Source: Persicaria tinctoria (Eukaryota > Streptophyta > Magnoliopsida > Caryophyllales > Polygonaceae). From it: 64,000 bases of DNA. A model generated the notes under the pieces. That model saw only the letters and a list, made by a program, of their open reading frames with translations, did no database searches and was not told where the DNA came from. Position 1 is the stretch's first letter. Every line of letters starts with the position of its first letter. Below are positions 49,233 through 61,509 of the stretch, piece by piece. Made by a program: the position numbers and the translations under genes. The stretch covers positions 54,969,098-55,033,097 of the forward strand of contig JBANSL010000020.1 of assembly GCA_037127255.1 (NCBI GenBank). The letters are read 5' to 3'.

Positions 49233-49792
49233 TATAAACTAATAATAAAAATATTTATTAGTACGAAGTCAGGATATATATCCACGTCAAAACTCAAGTG
49301 AAATCTCACTCTAAATATAGTTTAGGGGGTTGATTTTTTTTAATACAAAAGAATTTGAATAATGGGTCAGCGCTTCCCAGTACCATTTAAGAGCATCATT
49401 GTAAATGAGGATGTTGAGATCCCTGTCTTAACTGATGTCGCATTTGCTTGAAATTAAATAAGTGCGAGATACGGTCAGTACATTTTGTTGGTTTCCTAAA
49501 AGTTGTGCGTGAAGCTAATCTTCTCAAGGGACTGCAACATAAGAAGAATATATATATGTGATGATAATTTCGCTCTCTCCCACGGACACGACTAGGAACC
49601 ATTGATTTGTATGTATCAAAGCCCTAACTACATCGATTATACGTATAATAATCAGTGAAATTAACATGTACTGCACTTTTCATCGATCTATTGAGAATTT
49701 GAGATGGTGGGAGAGTGCATGCCTTGGAGTAGTTGCTGCATCTACGTTCATATATTAAAGCTGGCTGGGCCGGGAAAGGTCACAGGTGACAC

Positions 49793-50002
49793 TGTTGAGA
49801 ATGAAAGGAATGTGAAGAGACAAAAAGAGTCTCACATTGATTATATGAATAAAGAAGTCTTAATATATAAGCTAGTGGACTACTCCTCATATTGCTAATT
49901 GGTTTTAGGATGGAACTCCGCTCGGTTTATGTGCTAGACTATTATCGCAAGGGTACACGTGTGCACACAACCCTCGATCCCGAGTCCCAACAGACTTCAG
50001 TA
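49793..50002 (+). mobile_element. Solo LTR (TRIM-like family), perfect 5-bp duplication
   Basis: Starts TGTTGAGAATGAAAGG and ends ACTTCAGTA. GACAC flanks both sides (49788-49792 and 50003-50007). It shares ordered motifs with the LTR at 57284-57485 on the other strand, including CATTGA, CTCGATCCCGAGTCCCAAC-like and TATGTGCTAG-like segments. Confidence 0.8.
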
Positions 50003-50429
50003 GACACGTCCTTACAGCGTTCCTATTGAGCAATTCATGTTTATGGCCTTATGGGCATATAGACTGCATATATAGTATACTTCACCTTCTCTTCACCACT
50101 TTAGACAAAAGTAAATATTGGCTATTTTTTGTGGGCACAAATTACTGACTCTAGACTAAAGTTGATTAAGATTGCTGCTCACCTGTATATATATAGTACG
50201 TACAGTACTATATTTGTTTAACCTACACTACACATGTGAACACGGACATGTGTAGGTCCTATCCTAATTCCATTTCCTGCTTTGGGTTATTTCATGTTTA
50301 TAATGGCAATCATAATCCATACCCATGCTTCATCTTAATTCATTTTTATTACTCTACATATGTTATGTATAACAACCTAACATTAAAAAAAAAACACTCA
50401 AATAATGTTTGCCCTATATGGAGCGTGGG

Positions 50430-50703
50430 ACGTACTGTTCACACATTGAAGTCGAAAGAGATAACCTTGAAATCATCAATGTTGTTAATGGAGTTTGGAA
50501 GCGCTTATGGGAGATCAAGATGATTATTTCATATGCCCATGCCCTTCTCCGATCATTTGATTCGACTCGTTGCACTCATGTCTTTCAGGGGGTGAATGTT
50601 GTTGTCGATGCTATAGTCAAGTTTCTACACTGGTATGATCTGGACTCTGTCAAACCTCATCCTCGGCTTTTGAGTCTGATATGTAAGAACGCAATCGAGT
50701 GTT
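50430..50703 (+). pseudogene. RNase H-like (RVT_3 type) fragment
   Basis: Frame reads IEVERDNLEIINVVNGVWKR then THVFQGVNVVVDAIVKF, aligning by eye with the C-terminal half of the RNase H-like domain found in plant non-LTR retroelement-derived genes (E-x-D and H-V-x-R-x-x-N-x-x-A-D positions, partly changed). Active-site residues are incomplete. Confidence 0.4.
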
Positions 50704-51101
50704 GAATCTAATACTATTAACAAAGTCTAACGTCAACCAAATTCTTATTTTCTTTTTTTTTTTTTTATAAAAAAGAAAGGGGTTAGTTAATTGGGCTTTT
50801 CACATGGGCCGTATAAAAATGAAAGGCCACCGGCTACTTTTAGGCCCAAAGTATAATTTGATTGTATATACGTCAAATATGAACAAAAATTACTAGAGAT
50901 GATGGAGATTGCTAAGTAACTTTATTCGTGAAAAAAATAATGGAGAGTGATAGGGGATGCTTAATCGACGGGGGAGGAGTGAGTGATGGTGGCGAATTAC
51001 GTGCACAATCAATCAACATAATACATCAAAGTCTCCATCATCAATTTGGTCTCCCACTACCAAATTTCTCTATATATTCTACTAATTGAGTGATTGTCCA
51101 T
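50704..51101. other. Intergenic DNA
   Basis: No gene recognised. Confidence 0.4.
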
Positions 51102-51104
51102 TAA

Positions 51105-51672
51105 GAGCATGTGCAATGGTGAGCCTTGGGGCTCTTATAGTTGCCATATAACAAAAAAATAGAGGAAAATAAAATTTTAATATAAGGGCCCATTGTTTGG
51201 GGCTCTTATATATGAGACCCAAAAAGTAGGGCTCATAACTGCCACATGGCGGAACTTATGTTTTATTTACTTTTAAATGATTTTCGGTTGTTTTTCATTT
51301 GTTTAAAAAAAATAAAAAATTTATTTTTGAATTTAATTTATTTTTATCTACACATAGACACCCCTCTTGCATATGTTTGTTGAAAAAAAATTCATTTGAA
51401 TAAAACCCATATTTTCCTTTTTAAACATTAAAAAATTATTTTTTTATGCTATGTTATTATAAATTAATTAATTAATATTTTTATTATTAATAATAATAAA
51501 AGAATTGAGTAAATAAAAATGAAAAATAATAAAAAGGTAATTTAAGGGCCCAAGACTTGGGCTCACGAATGGAGGTGAAAAATTAAAAAGTTAGAATTAG
51601 GCTCTTAAGCTGATGTGGCATAAGAAAAGTAAGTTAAGGGCCCGAGGTTGGGCCTCACCATTGAACATGCTC
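51105..51672. mobile_element. PIF/Harbinger-like MITE, 568 bp
   Basis: GAGCATGTGCAATGGTGAG and CTCACCATTGAACATGCTC are inverted ends flanked by TAA (51102-51104 and 51673-51675). Inner GGGCTC / GGGCCC blocks are shared between the arms. This AGAGCATG...TGGTGAG type is widespread in plants. Confidence 0.85.
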
Positions 51673-51675
51673 TAA

Positions 51676-52957
51676 CAGTGCCTATGTAGCATCATCATCA
51701 TCATTTCATTTCTAACCACCTCATTCATATTCGTCTACACCTAAACAATCCAATATTTTGACTCCACCCTCCTAAATTCATAAACAAACGTGCATTTTCT
51801 TTTTTTACTTTTTTAAAAATAATAATAAATTAATTATAGCCCAAAACCTCCCGAATTTGGAAATGTTTGTAAAGGCAAATTATATTAGCGCGCTAATTGT
51901 TTTTCCACTTTTTAAAGAAGAGTTTGCCTATTTGAAGGTTTTTAATTCCTTTTCAGATTGTAAAAGTTTTTGAGTCGTTTTGAAATTCATAATTAAATTT
52001 GTTGCTCAGTAATAAATAATGTTGCCTCGGTTTTTATGGGTTGCTTGATTTTTTCATTCATTTATGTTGATTTGTGTTATTTATATACATATGTTGAAGG
52101 TTAGATCGATTCGTTTGTCAATTCGTCGCCTATTGAGTTATCAGACAACTTGTTGTCTAATATCTCAAATTTTGACCTATTAAAAAAAATACGGGTTGTC
52201 TCGGTTTTTATGGGTTGCTTGATTTTTTCAATTTAAAAAAATTGAAATTTTAGAGAAAAGAGAGTATTTATAACCTTATTAGCTTTTATATTGATTTGTA
52301 TAATAGAGAATTTTTTTTTTTAAAAAAAAAGATTTTTTTAAATTTAGAGGAAGATTAAATTTCTTTAAAATTTAATTCTTTATCAATAGTATACCCATAT
52401 AAATTTATTTGTAGTTCTTGTCAATTTGCTCTCGAGTTCAATAGGCATATAAAGTTTGCTTGTAAAGTTTCATTCATCAATTTTCTTTAACTGCTTTGAT
52501 TTTTCTTTTTCTTTTTCTTTTTCTTTTTGCATTTGATATGTGCATTCAATTAGTTGGTGGGTATTTGATTTTTAGTTGCTTGATTGATAATTTGTTTTTT
52601 TATTTGTTGTTGCGCACATTCGATGATTCGTTGATTGATTTTTAGTTTGGGACAATGCATTATATATCAGTGCTGAATCAGAAATTAAGAATCAGGTGAG
52701 CTAGATAGGCTAAATTTTTTTTATACGTGTAATTTTTTATTAATAAAATCCGTAATTTCATAAATAAATAGATTTTTTTATTAAATTTCTATTTTTACCA
52801 ATTATTTTATGTTTTAAAAAAGGGTCGGGTTGGAGCAGACCCCTCGGTCCATACCTAATAAATGAAGAAATTCATAAAATAGAGAAACGATTGGACGATT
52901 TATAGATTTTTTTGGACAATAACTTGAAATAACACCACATATAAATATATAATACAA
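51676..52957. other. AT-rich intergenic DNA
   Basis: Contains a CTTTTT repeat (52500-52530) and a short direct repeat (CTCGGTTTTTATGGGTTGCT at 52026 and 52199). No gene recognised. Confidence 0.5.
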
Positions 52958-52959
52958 TA

Positions 52960-53143
52960 CTCCCTCCATTAATTAAAAACTTGTCATTTTATGAAGTAAA
53001 TATTGTTAAGAAAAACTTGTCATTTTAAGTATTTTGTCATATACTTTACAAAATTACCATTGTAATGATTAGATAGTTATTAATTGTACGTAGTTTTTTT
53101 CTTAGTAAGTGTGTAGATTTCACGTTTTAATTAACGGAGGGAA
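52960..53143. mobile_element. Stowaway-like MITE
   Basis: CTCCCTCCATTAATTAAAA and TTTTAATTAACGGAGGGAA inverted ends with TA at both borders. Shorter (184 bp) than most copies. Confidence 0.8.
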
Positions 53144-53145
53144 TA

Positions 53146-54519
53146 TAAAATTAAAACCAAAATAATTAAATTTTGTCTTATTCGACAAATAGGTAAAGGT
53201 TGATGATCGAGTTGCATATTGGATTGCATGTAGACAGTAGACCTCCCTCTTTGTCAAATTTGACGCCTTTACTACAATGAAACCTGCAAAGGCATGCGCG
53301 ACCATCAAATGAATCCAATTATTCCATTTTCGTGGCTTCACTTTTATCGTGAATTAGTTAGTGACCACTTTTGTTGCTACTCTCCCTATATATATAGCTT
53401 AAATTTTTGTGTACCTAAAAAAAAATAAAAATTATTCTGTCGAATTTGAACATAGATGATATCGTTGAATGGAAAACGTCGATCGATCATATACCGGAGA
53501 CATTAAAATTTTATAACAGAATATCTTGATCAATTTCTTTTCTTTGTCGATCTCCTGTTAAAGTTCGATGTGACTAATATATATAGACAAGTATGTTAGA
53601 AATCCAACACATAAACAGGAGCATATATAGGAGTTAACTATATAGATAGATATTAAGATTTGGAGGAGTCGCATACCAACGTACTATATGTCATTTTAAA
53701 AATCTATAGAGTTTTGGATCACTAGAGGAGGTGCACTCGGACGGTAGATGTATAGAGTTTTGAGTCTTGATGTTTTGCTCTTTTGTCCTTGCTATATATA
53801 TTCATGTCTTCTTCCTGCTTCGTTGCTGATTCTGTTTCCCTTCTTTGAGTCGTGCTTCCTTGTAGGTCATGTATCCTACTGTTATTGATCTATCGGAAGT
53901 ACTCTCTCGACTTGTTTGGAAAAAAAAAGTAAGTACATCCTGTTTTTGAGGAACATATTGGGTTGTTGTGGTGGTAAGATTTGGATTTTACCATATATCT
54001 ATGAATCAACTTAGTTACTGTCTTGACCCCGCCAACAGGTGTATTTTATATTGAAATATTATTCATCCAATCAGATATTAGAGTGAAAAATTATGAGCCA
54101 AAGATATATTGTTTTAACTTTAAATAACTTTTTGTCCATGTATTATAATTCGATCCACGCAGGGGTCATATTACTTGATATTTTTGAAGACGTACAAGTA
54201 CAATTAGGTCATAAAATCTTCACGTTTAAAGTTTTAATTAGGGTTACCATTTTCGGTAATTGTACGATTAGGTGGATATAATTAGGAGTTCGATGCTCTT
54301 TATCTAACTTATGCTGTCATTAATTAATCATCTAATTAATTTGTCCGAACTTTCTACTCCTTTGAATCTTTTCTTCCTCTGCCACTAATTAAACCTCCAA
54401 GCTAAGGTGGACTCATATATATTGTGAATTTGTGGCTACGTTCATGCGACAGACATAGATTTATGTTGGTTGTCTGAATCAATCTATCCAATTAAGAGAC
54501 GGATATAATTAATTGGATA

Positions 54520-54570
<51 letters not shown>

Positions 54571-55024
54571 GTTCGCGATCGCTTGAACAAGTGTCAAAGG
54601 TAAATCATCCGGCCCAGGCGACGAACATTTCATCCATATTGGCCGCATGATCATATTCAAATGACGGAAACCGTTGCAATGTTTATACTAGCCATCTATC
54701 AAAAGACTATTATTCATTCAAATGTAGGATAACTTATTATAGTATGAAACCGTGAGTTCGACTCCCATCGATCACTACATTAGATTGAACATGTCATATA
54801 CCGTACCGTATAGCGCACAACGCAGATTAAACATATATAGAATTCAATTTTGAACCATATCATATCATTAGGTGTAATTTGTAACCCTAATCAATTAGGA
54901 GATCACTAAACACTGCAATATCAACTAATTGATTAATTAAAAGACGAGCAGAAAATGTTGGAATTTATTAATTAGAGCTTTACATTAACCGTACCCTTTC
55001 ATGTTTGATCCATGGGGTCAAAGA
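53146..55024. other. Intergenic DNA, including the 3' flank of the minus-strand Dof gene
   Basis: A GC-richer stretch at 53660-53930 has no reading frame I recognise. An (AT)n microsatellite lies at about 54522-54562. Confidence 0.4.
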
Positions 55025-55657
55025 TTATCGATCGCTCCCACCACGAGTCACGGCGGGGAAAATAACGCATTCATCTCCACAGCCTCGGTGGCCACCGCCG
55101 TCACCGCTGCTGGCTGCGCCGCCCAGTGTCCAAAACTGAGCGCCAGTCACAGCGGGCGGCGGTGCCTTGACATGATCGCCAGCTCCGTCGCCGCCTACGA
55201 GGTTCTGCTGCCACCCAAAGGGTGCGGCGAATTCATGCCGGCCTTGCAGCACCGGCGGCTGCAGCCTCATCGAAGAGAGGAACCCACCGCCAAGGCCAAC
55301 GCCGCCGTGGAGCTGATTAAATAGATTGGGACCCATACCCATGGCGGGCAGCGACATGGGGGAAGTGGAGGCAGTAGTAGCATCATGATCGCTGGGGCCG
55401 GGCACGACGGGGGCGGAGGAGGGGTCGCGGGGGCGCTTGGATTTGCGGGAGGAGCCGCCGACGGGGACGTTGCGGAGGGTGCCGCCGTGGGTCCAGTAGC
55501 GGCGGCAGCCTTTGCAGAAGTAGCGGGGCTGCGACAGGCTGTAGTTGTTGAAGTAGCAGAATTTGGTGTTGTTGGAGTGGCAGCGAGGGCACGCCCTCTG
55601 CGGCTGCTGCGCCTGGCTCTGCCCCATCACCGCCGCCGTCAACCCCGCCAGCTCCAT
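55025..55657 (-). CDS. Dof zinc-finger transcription factor, intronless, 210 aa
   Basis: One open frame of 210 residues beginning [20 protein letters not shown]. The Dof finger is C23, C26, C48 and C51 with [20 protein letters not shown] and [16 protein letters not shown], then basic SSRKSKRPR. The tail is Gly/Pro/Ala-rich and ends in [11 protein letters not shown] without a known motif. The finger has GGSS where most Dofs have GGGC or GGGS. It is GC-rich against an AT-rich background, as expected for a real plant gene. Not a recent duplicate of the Dof gene at 34258: the tail, intron structure and linker differ. Nuclear regulator binding AAAG sites by family. Confidence 0.93.
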   Translation of the reverse strand: MELAGLTAAVMGQSQAQQPQRACPRCHSNNTKFCYFNNYSLSQPRYFCKGCRRYWTHGGTLRNVPVGGSSRKSKRPRDPSSAPVVPGPSDHDATTASTSPMSLPAMGMGPNLFNQLHGGVGLGGGFLSSMRLQPPVLQGRHEFAAPFGWQQNLVGGDGAGDHVKAPPPAVTGAQFWTLGGAASSGDGGGHRGCGDECVIFPAVTRGGSDR

Positions 55658-56559
55658 ATATATTCCTTATTCTGATGATCAATTAATTAATTCGCTTGAT
55701 CGATCGATCGTTCGTTCAGCTATTAGCTTATTACGGTCGATCGGATTGATGAATTAATTAAAGGGAGTATGGATGTGCAGGTTTTGGTAAGTGGTAACTT
55801 CAACTTTCTCAACCAAACGCGCTGAGGAAAAAGGCAGTCGACAAATTTCTATATTCTGCAAAGTGGGGGTTGGATTGTTTTGGGAGTCAACGGGAATGCT
55901 TTGGGGGAAAAATCGGGGGTGACATATGGGGACCTTGTGATTCAAACCATACGTTACTTTTACAAACTTTTTTTTATAAGGTAAAAGTTTGGCCGGTAAA
56001 AAAAAACCATCTATCATTTCCAATGAGACCAAAAAGAACTAAATTTGTAGCAAATGCAACCTTGTCTACAGAGCGATCAAGGTTGATAGTTACTTTGTTA
56101 CCTTTGCAGTGTACATGACATAATTTTACTTCCTGGATCATGTAGGTTATTAGTTTGATATCTCCCATAATCGATTTTTATTTCTCAAGGGCAACTACCT
56201 TTCACTTACAAGTGTTTTATAATGATTTGAGAATCACCTTCAATATCAAGTTTTCTTATTTGAAGTTCTCGCGATTTCTTGCGTAATGCAAAGGCTTCTA
56301 TAACAAGTGAATTATGTCGTTCTATATTTTTGTATCCGATTAATCGGATTACCCTCCCAGTGTCTAAATATGTAGCCTATATGAAAGTCCCCCATATTGG
56401 TGTAGTTGATCGAGCCATCAAAGTTTAGTTTCATAGGACTATTTTCTGGTTTTATCCATTTGACATTTTTCCTACTAATCTTTTTTTGAAAAAACCAATA
56501 TTGTCTCAGTTCTAGCTGGATTATATTAATCATTTGTCCAGGACTATAGGGCGACATGG
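55658..56559. other. Upstream region of the minus-strand Dof gene
   Basis: Contains likely promoter and 5' UTR DNA (ATTAATTAATTCGCTTGATCG repeats near 55690, quoted in part). Farther out (55900-56560) no gene is recognised. Confidence 0.4.
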
Positions 56560-57104
56560 GATAATCAAAACGAGAGGACCATTATTGAGAATCGGCAGAC
56601 AATTGGGCCTGATGCTTGGACCAGGCCCCCGATAGGGGTCGTGAAGATTAATTCGGACGCAACGTTGATGGGGAACGGGGAGGTTTGGGTTGGTGCAGTG
56701 CAGTTGCACGAGATGATTCTGGAAAAATTCTATGGGTTGAGGTGAAGCGATTGAGGGTGAACTGGGATGTGAACACGACTGAAATGAAGGCCGCACTGAT
56801 GGGTGTCGAACATGCTGCTGCCAGAAGGACGGATCGGGTGCACCTTGAGTCTGATTCGATCCTTGCATCTGGCCAAGTGTCTCAAGGCTGATGCAACAGC
56901 TTGCTCTTATGCGCGTGTAGTTGCTGAGGACATTCTCGCAATAGCAAAGCCTTCGTCTCTTTCTCATATGGACATGTACGCCGTTCTAGCAATGTATTAG
57001 CACATCCGGTGGTTAGACTTGTTCCACCGAATGGTACGGATAATGTATTTGTCGACCAATTTCCGCCAAGTTTGATTGAACTTGCGGAGATCGACTTGAT
57101 TTAA
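56560..57104 (+). pseudogene. RNase H-like (RVT_3 type) gene fragment, frameshifted
   Basis: Successive frames read PPIGVVKINSDAT, then AVARDDSGKILWVEV, EMKAALMGVEHAA and VHLESDS, and finally FPPSLIELAEIDLI before a stop. This is the order of the RNase H-like domain of plant retroelement-derived proteins (D-E-D positions visible as NSDA, EMKA and ESDS). A frame change near 56680 and another near 56885 break it. The part before the domain is absent. Confidence 0.7.
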
Positions 57105-57162
57105 TCGTAATAATATGGGCGACGGTTATTCAAAAAAAAATATTTCAATCTCCTAGGTAGAG

Positions 57163-57485
57163 TTGTGTGACCACGTGCGCTAAATAGCCTAGCACATAAG
57201 TCGAGCAGGGTTCCATCCTAAAAGAAAGAGTAACCCAATAACTTATATAGTCGGGCCGTTTGCCTTTTCCGCTCTGATACCATACTGAGATCCGTTGGGA
57301 CTTGGGATCGGGGGTCGTGTGCATATGTGCGCCCTTGCGCTAATAGCCTAATACATAAGTCGAGCGGGGTTTCATCCTATAACTAATTGACAATAGAAGA
57401 AGTAGTTCACTGACTCATATACTAGGGCTTGATAGGTTCAACTTTCCGATGTGGAACACTTTTGGTCTCATTGACATCTCTAACA
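57163..57485 (-). mobile_element. TRIM retrotransposon remnant (minus strand)
   Basis: On the minus strand an LTR of about 202 bp (57485-57284) starts TGTTAGAGATG and is followed at once by TGGTATCAGAGCGG, a tRNA-Met primer site. Only about 40 bp on, a partial second LTR copy (57245-57163) appears, sharing ACATAAGTCGAGC and GGTT(C/T)CATCCTA on the plus strand. Such a short interior with two LTRs indicates a TRIM. Confidence 0.65.
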
Positions 57486-57805
57486 TCTCATAATGTTATT
57501 AGATTTTTATAGAATCAGGAAGTTCACCCTTTGATTGTCAATACAAACATCAATTTGTCTTCGTAAGGCCATATTTATAAATAAATATATATTGTCAAAT
57601 CAATTTTTAATGTTGATTGTTTTTGTCTAGATTTCTTCGAATCTTTAAAATGTAAGGTAAATTATAACAGCTAGATCAATCTCAAATGAATATGCTCATT
57701 GATCTAGGATGGACATGTTTGGTTATTTGTTCCATTGATTGCCGTCTTATCACTTGCCATCCTATTTTACCCTTGCACATCACCCTATTTTTTATACGTT
57801 TAGAT

Positions 57806-58591
57806 TAGACCTGTCAAAACGTGACCCGATCCGAGGACCCGACCCGACCCGTAAAACGTGGGTTTTGGCGCAAATATTTCAGCCCGAAATCCGAAGCAAC
57901 CCGAACCCGTTCAACCCGCAAATTTCTGGGTCGGATTAGGTCAACCCGTTGGGTCAAGCTTTAAGCTAATAAAAACATAAATAAATTACAATTTAACCTA
58001 ATATTGAAATATATTACTAATAATAATTAGGATTGAATATTATATTTTTCATCATCAACTTTACTTTATAATTTAACATTACAATTTGTTATGTATATAA
58101 AATTACATATTACTATTGTAGCAACATTAATTTTTTTTCCAATAATATAATTATTATTAGGATAATATAACCATTTTAGATTTAGGAACTATGTAAATAG
58201 TCATTAAAAATACTCTATCTGTTTACTTTTAAATGTCGTTTACTATTCATGTATGGTTTGAAGGATGATAATAATTATATATAAAATATCAATTTATATA
58301 TTATATATAATTTCATACTTCAAAAACTAAAAAAGAATGAAATTATAAAAAGTAATAAATTTTTATTGATATTTTAGATAATTTTATCATTTTAAAATAA
58401 CGTGTATAAATAGTAAATGACATTTAAAAAATTATGGATAAGTAGCGCTCTTGACCCGTTGGGTCGACCCGAACCCGCTAAATATGGGTCTGGGTTGAGC
58501 ATTTCACGACCCGTAAACCGAAATGACTCGACCCGAAATGGACCCGAACCCGAAACGACCTGACCCAAACCCGACCTGTTTGACGGGTCTA
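57806..58591. mobile_element. hAT MITE with perfect 8-bp duplication and a nested Stowaway-like MITE
   Basis: GTTTAGAT flanks both sides (57798-57805 and 58592-58599). The ends TAGACCTGTCAAAACG and TGTTTGACGGGTCTA are inverted. The outer 150 bp of each arm are GACCCG-rich. A Stowaway-like MITE sits inside at 58213-58442. Confidence 0.9.
58213..58442. mobile_element. Stowaway-like MITE nested in the hAT MITE
   Basis: CTCTATCTGTTTACTTTTAA and ATTTAAAAAATTATGGATAAG at its ends are diverged inverted repeats with TA at both borders. Internal CATTTAC-type arms match other copies. Confidence 0.7.
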
Positions 58592-58599
58592 GTTTAGAT

Positions 58600-60366
58600 G
58601 TATATGTGGGGGATTAATAAAAAATAAAATCCAACAAATTGTAGTTTAGGATAGTATGCTAAAACTAAGGAGAAAATAGGCATGTATGCTTACAAATAAG
58701 GGCATTGATTAAGCATGTCGATTTGATAAACCTTTCACTTGATTTACTTAGGTATGTTGACACCAGTTTATTGGAGTTTTTCAAGGTGGTATGATAAAGA
58801 TTTTTACGATTTAAAAAAAATAGTTTTATAAAACTCTATGTAATTTGTCATATCAAACAAGAATTTATTCTTTTAATTTGTTTACAAATGCTAAAATTTT
58901 GATATATCTCTAAATTTTTTCATCAAAGTTTTAATCCTAAGATAGATTAATTTTTGACGCGTCAAACCGGCTCTTAATTCAGTCCGACTTTAATTTTAAT
59001 TTTTTATTTTAAATTCATCTATTTTTATTTTGGGTGTGTTTAAACTTATAAGAAATGGCTATAAGAAAAGGAGATGGCATGATTTTATGTAAACTGCCTT
59101 GTTTTTATTTATGTTTTTACCCCCTTGAATCTTAATTGATAGGAGGGTTGACCAAAACCAAAGACGCGTGTCGCCGATCAATCTCCTATCCGGTGGAAAT
59201 AGAAGAAAAGACAAAGAGATATGGAGTAATCCCACCAGCAATCACTCCACTCCAAGTCTCCAATGGCGTTTACGTTGGTGTTGTTCGATCAGTCAATGTG
59301 AACGCGCATCTTTTCCCTCCACTTTTTCATGGTGACGTTGAAAACCAACCCTCCAAATTTATTACAGTAACCAACAACTAATTAAACTTTAAAGCCTAAA
59401 TAATTAATGCATAATTAGTAAGACTATAATTAAACATTCAAAGTTAAGGTTGGTGGCGCCGACGGTGTCAGGCGGTGGCTCCGACGGCACGTACGTACAC
59501 CGCTTTCTCCCGATTGAGGTTGTCGTCTTTCAGTGTCCAACTTTAAAAGATGCCTCACTCTCTATCTTCTTCATCGATCTATTCTTCCACTTGGCATATA
59601 CTATTCGATCCATATGTCACCGATAATTAGACGACACATTGACACACTCCATCACATCAACATCAACTCGGTTTTCCCCTAACTTTTGTTACTTGTTTAA
59701 CGCAGTTTGGTTTCCACAACATCCATCCTTTATTTGTGCATTAAGAACTTGACTGCCATTATACTAATTACAAACCATTGCATTTATACAAACAAATTAA
59801 ACATCCACTTCATCAAATATATTAAATTTGTAATCTAGTGCAATAATTTGTCCTTGCTGATGAATGTCTAGACTCTTAAAACCTCTAAGAAATATTTCCT
59901 ATGATCCGGATTAAGTAATATTTTAGCTTTTGACATAATTTTTAATTAAAATATTAAATAAAATTGGTTGGTGTTATAGAAGTTTTAAAAGTCTTACCTT
60001 TTATTATGTAAACAATAAACTAATGAATGAAGAGTTACAATTCTCATGAATCATACCTAATAAAAAAAATTAAAATAACACTTATTTTAGATCAATTTCA
60101 AAAGTCTAAAATGTGGTTATTGTAGAGACAGAGTGGTATTTAATCTGGAGTCACTATTCATTTTCATCAAAAACTAAAATTAAACCGCAAGACTTCATCA
60201 ATGAATTTGTATTAAGGAAGTAAAACCACTCGAGGAATTTTTTTTTTTTTTTTTTTGAGATTTTGAGGAATGTTGAAAATAGTTTGTTTGTTGCCCAATT
60301 TTCAATATTTATATTATTTTTTATAAAATAACCCGTCAATTTGAGAAATTTTCATGAAATTATGCA
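58600..60366. other. Intergenic DNA, no gene recognised
   Basis: A GC-richer stretch (59130-59560) contains a short open frame (59136-59381) without a known domain. The remainder is AT-rich. Confidence 0.4.
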
Positions 60367-60375
60367 TATAGTTAT

Positions 60376-61262
60376 GGCCAAATTGCAGAAAACCACCCTT
60401 TAAATATGCTGTTTTGCGTGAAACCACCCCTTAAAATGAAAATTCCAGAAAACCACCCTTTAAAACCTTTTTGTTTGCAAAGTCACACCCATCACCCATT
60501 TTTCGTTAATTAAATGTTAAAGTGTGTGGAAATTTAATTATACCCCTTATTATTATTATTTTACTCATTTCAATTGATATTAGTTGATATTTAACTTTTA
60601 ACATGTTTTTCAAAAGTAATTTTTTTAATAAAATATCATTTTTTAAATATAATTTCATAATTATCAGTAAAAACACTCTACAAAAAATAGATATGATTGA
60701 TGTTTTATACGGAGTATATTTTAAAAAGTGTATATTACTAAAGGGCTACTCAAAGAAAATAAATTTAAAAAAAATGATATGTTATATAGTTTTTATTATT
60801 CTAAAATAGGTTCACTATTCCACATACATTTTTAGAATAATAAAAACTATATGAAACATTATTTTTTTAAAAAAATATTTTCTTCAAGTAGCCCTAGTAT
60901 TACACATTTTTTTATATGTATAAAACATAAATTACACATCGATTTTTTATAAAGTTTTTTTGTAAGTATGAAATTATTTAAAAAAACATTTTTTTTATAT
61001 TTATAGTGTTTTTTGCTTTTGAAAAACATGTTAAAAGTTAAATATCAACTAATATCAATTAAAATGAGTAAAATAATAATAATAATAATAAGGGGTATAA
61101 TTAAATTTCCACACACTTTAACATTTAATTAACGAAAATTGGGTGATGGGTGTGACTTTGCAAACAAAACGGTTTTAAAGGGTGGTTTTCTGGAATTTTC
61201 GTTTTAAGGGGTGGTTTTACGCAAAACAGCATATTTAAAGGGTGGTTTTCTGCAATTTGGCC
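60376..61262. mobile_element. Mutator-type fold-back element (MULE MITE), 887 bp
   Basis: TATAGTTAT flanks both sides (60367-60375 and 61263-61271), a perfect 9-bp duplication as made by Mutator-like elements. The arms starting GGCCAAATTGCAGAAAACC and ending GGTTTTCTGCAATTTGGCC stay complementary for over 240 bp, and inner arms extend the fold-back further. CCACCCTTTAAA repeats three times near each tip. No transposase frame. Confidence 0.93.
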
Positions 61263-61309
61263 TATAGTTATAGGCATGTAGCCAGTCTCTAATTTAGATT
61301 TAATTCAAC

Positions 61310-61349
61310 GGCCCAACCTCGAAGGCCCATATAAAGGATAAAATGGGCC
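61310..61349. promoter_or_regulatory. Cluster of GGCCCA (site II) motifs upstream of RPS5
   Basis: GGCCCA at 61310-61315 and 61324-61329 and TGGGCC at 61344-61349 lie 160-200 bp before the RPS5 start codon. GGCCCA/TGGGCY elements, often bound by TCP factors, are typical of promoters for plant ribosomal and organelle-targeted proteins. Confidence 0.7.
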
Positions 61350-61509
61350 GTATTCAGGAAATCACAGCCGTATAATTCGGCCTATTACATAGAGATCAGA
61401 GATAGTGAACTTGAGCAAGTGAATGGGTTGTGGATAACGCCATTGTCAAGGTTGAGCTTGCTCAACTCCACCCCTTACCCACACACCATTTCCCCAACCT
61501 CCTCCTCCA

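Noticed and set aside
55001..55675. Plus-strand frames over the second Dof gene
   Set aside because: GC-rich antisense shadows, no domain.
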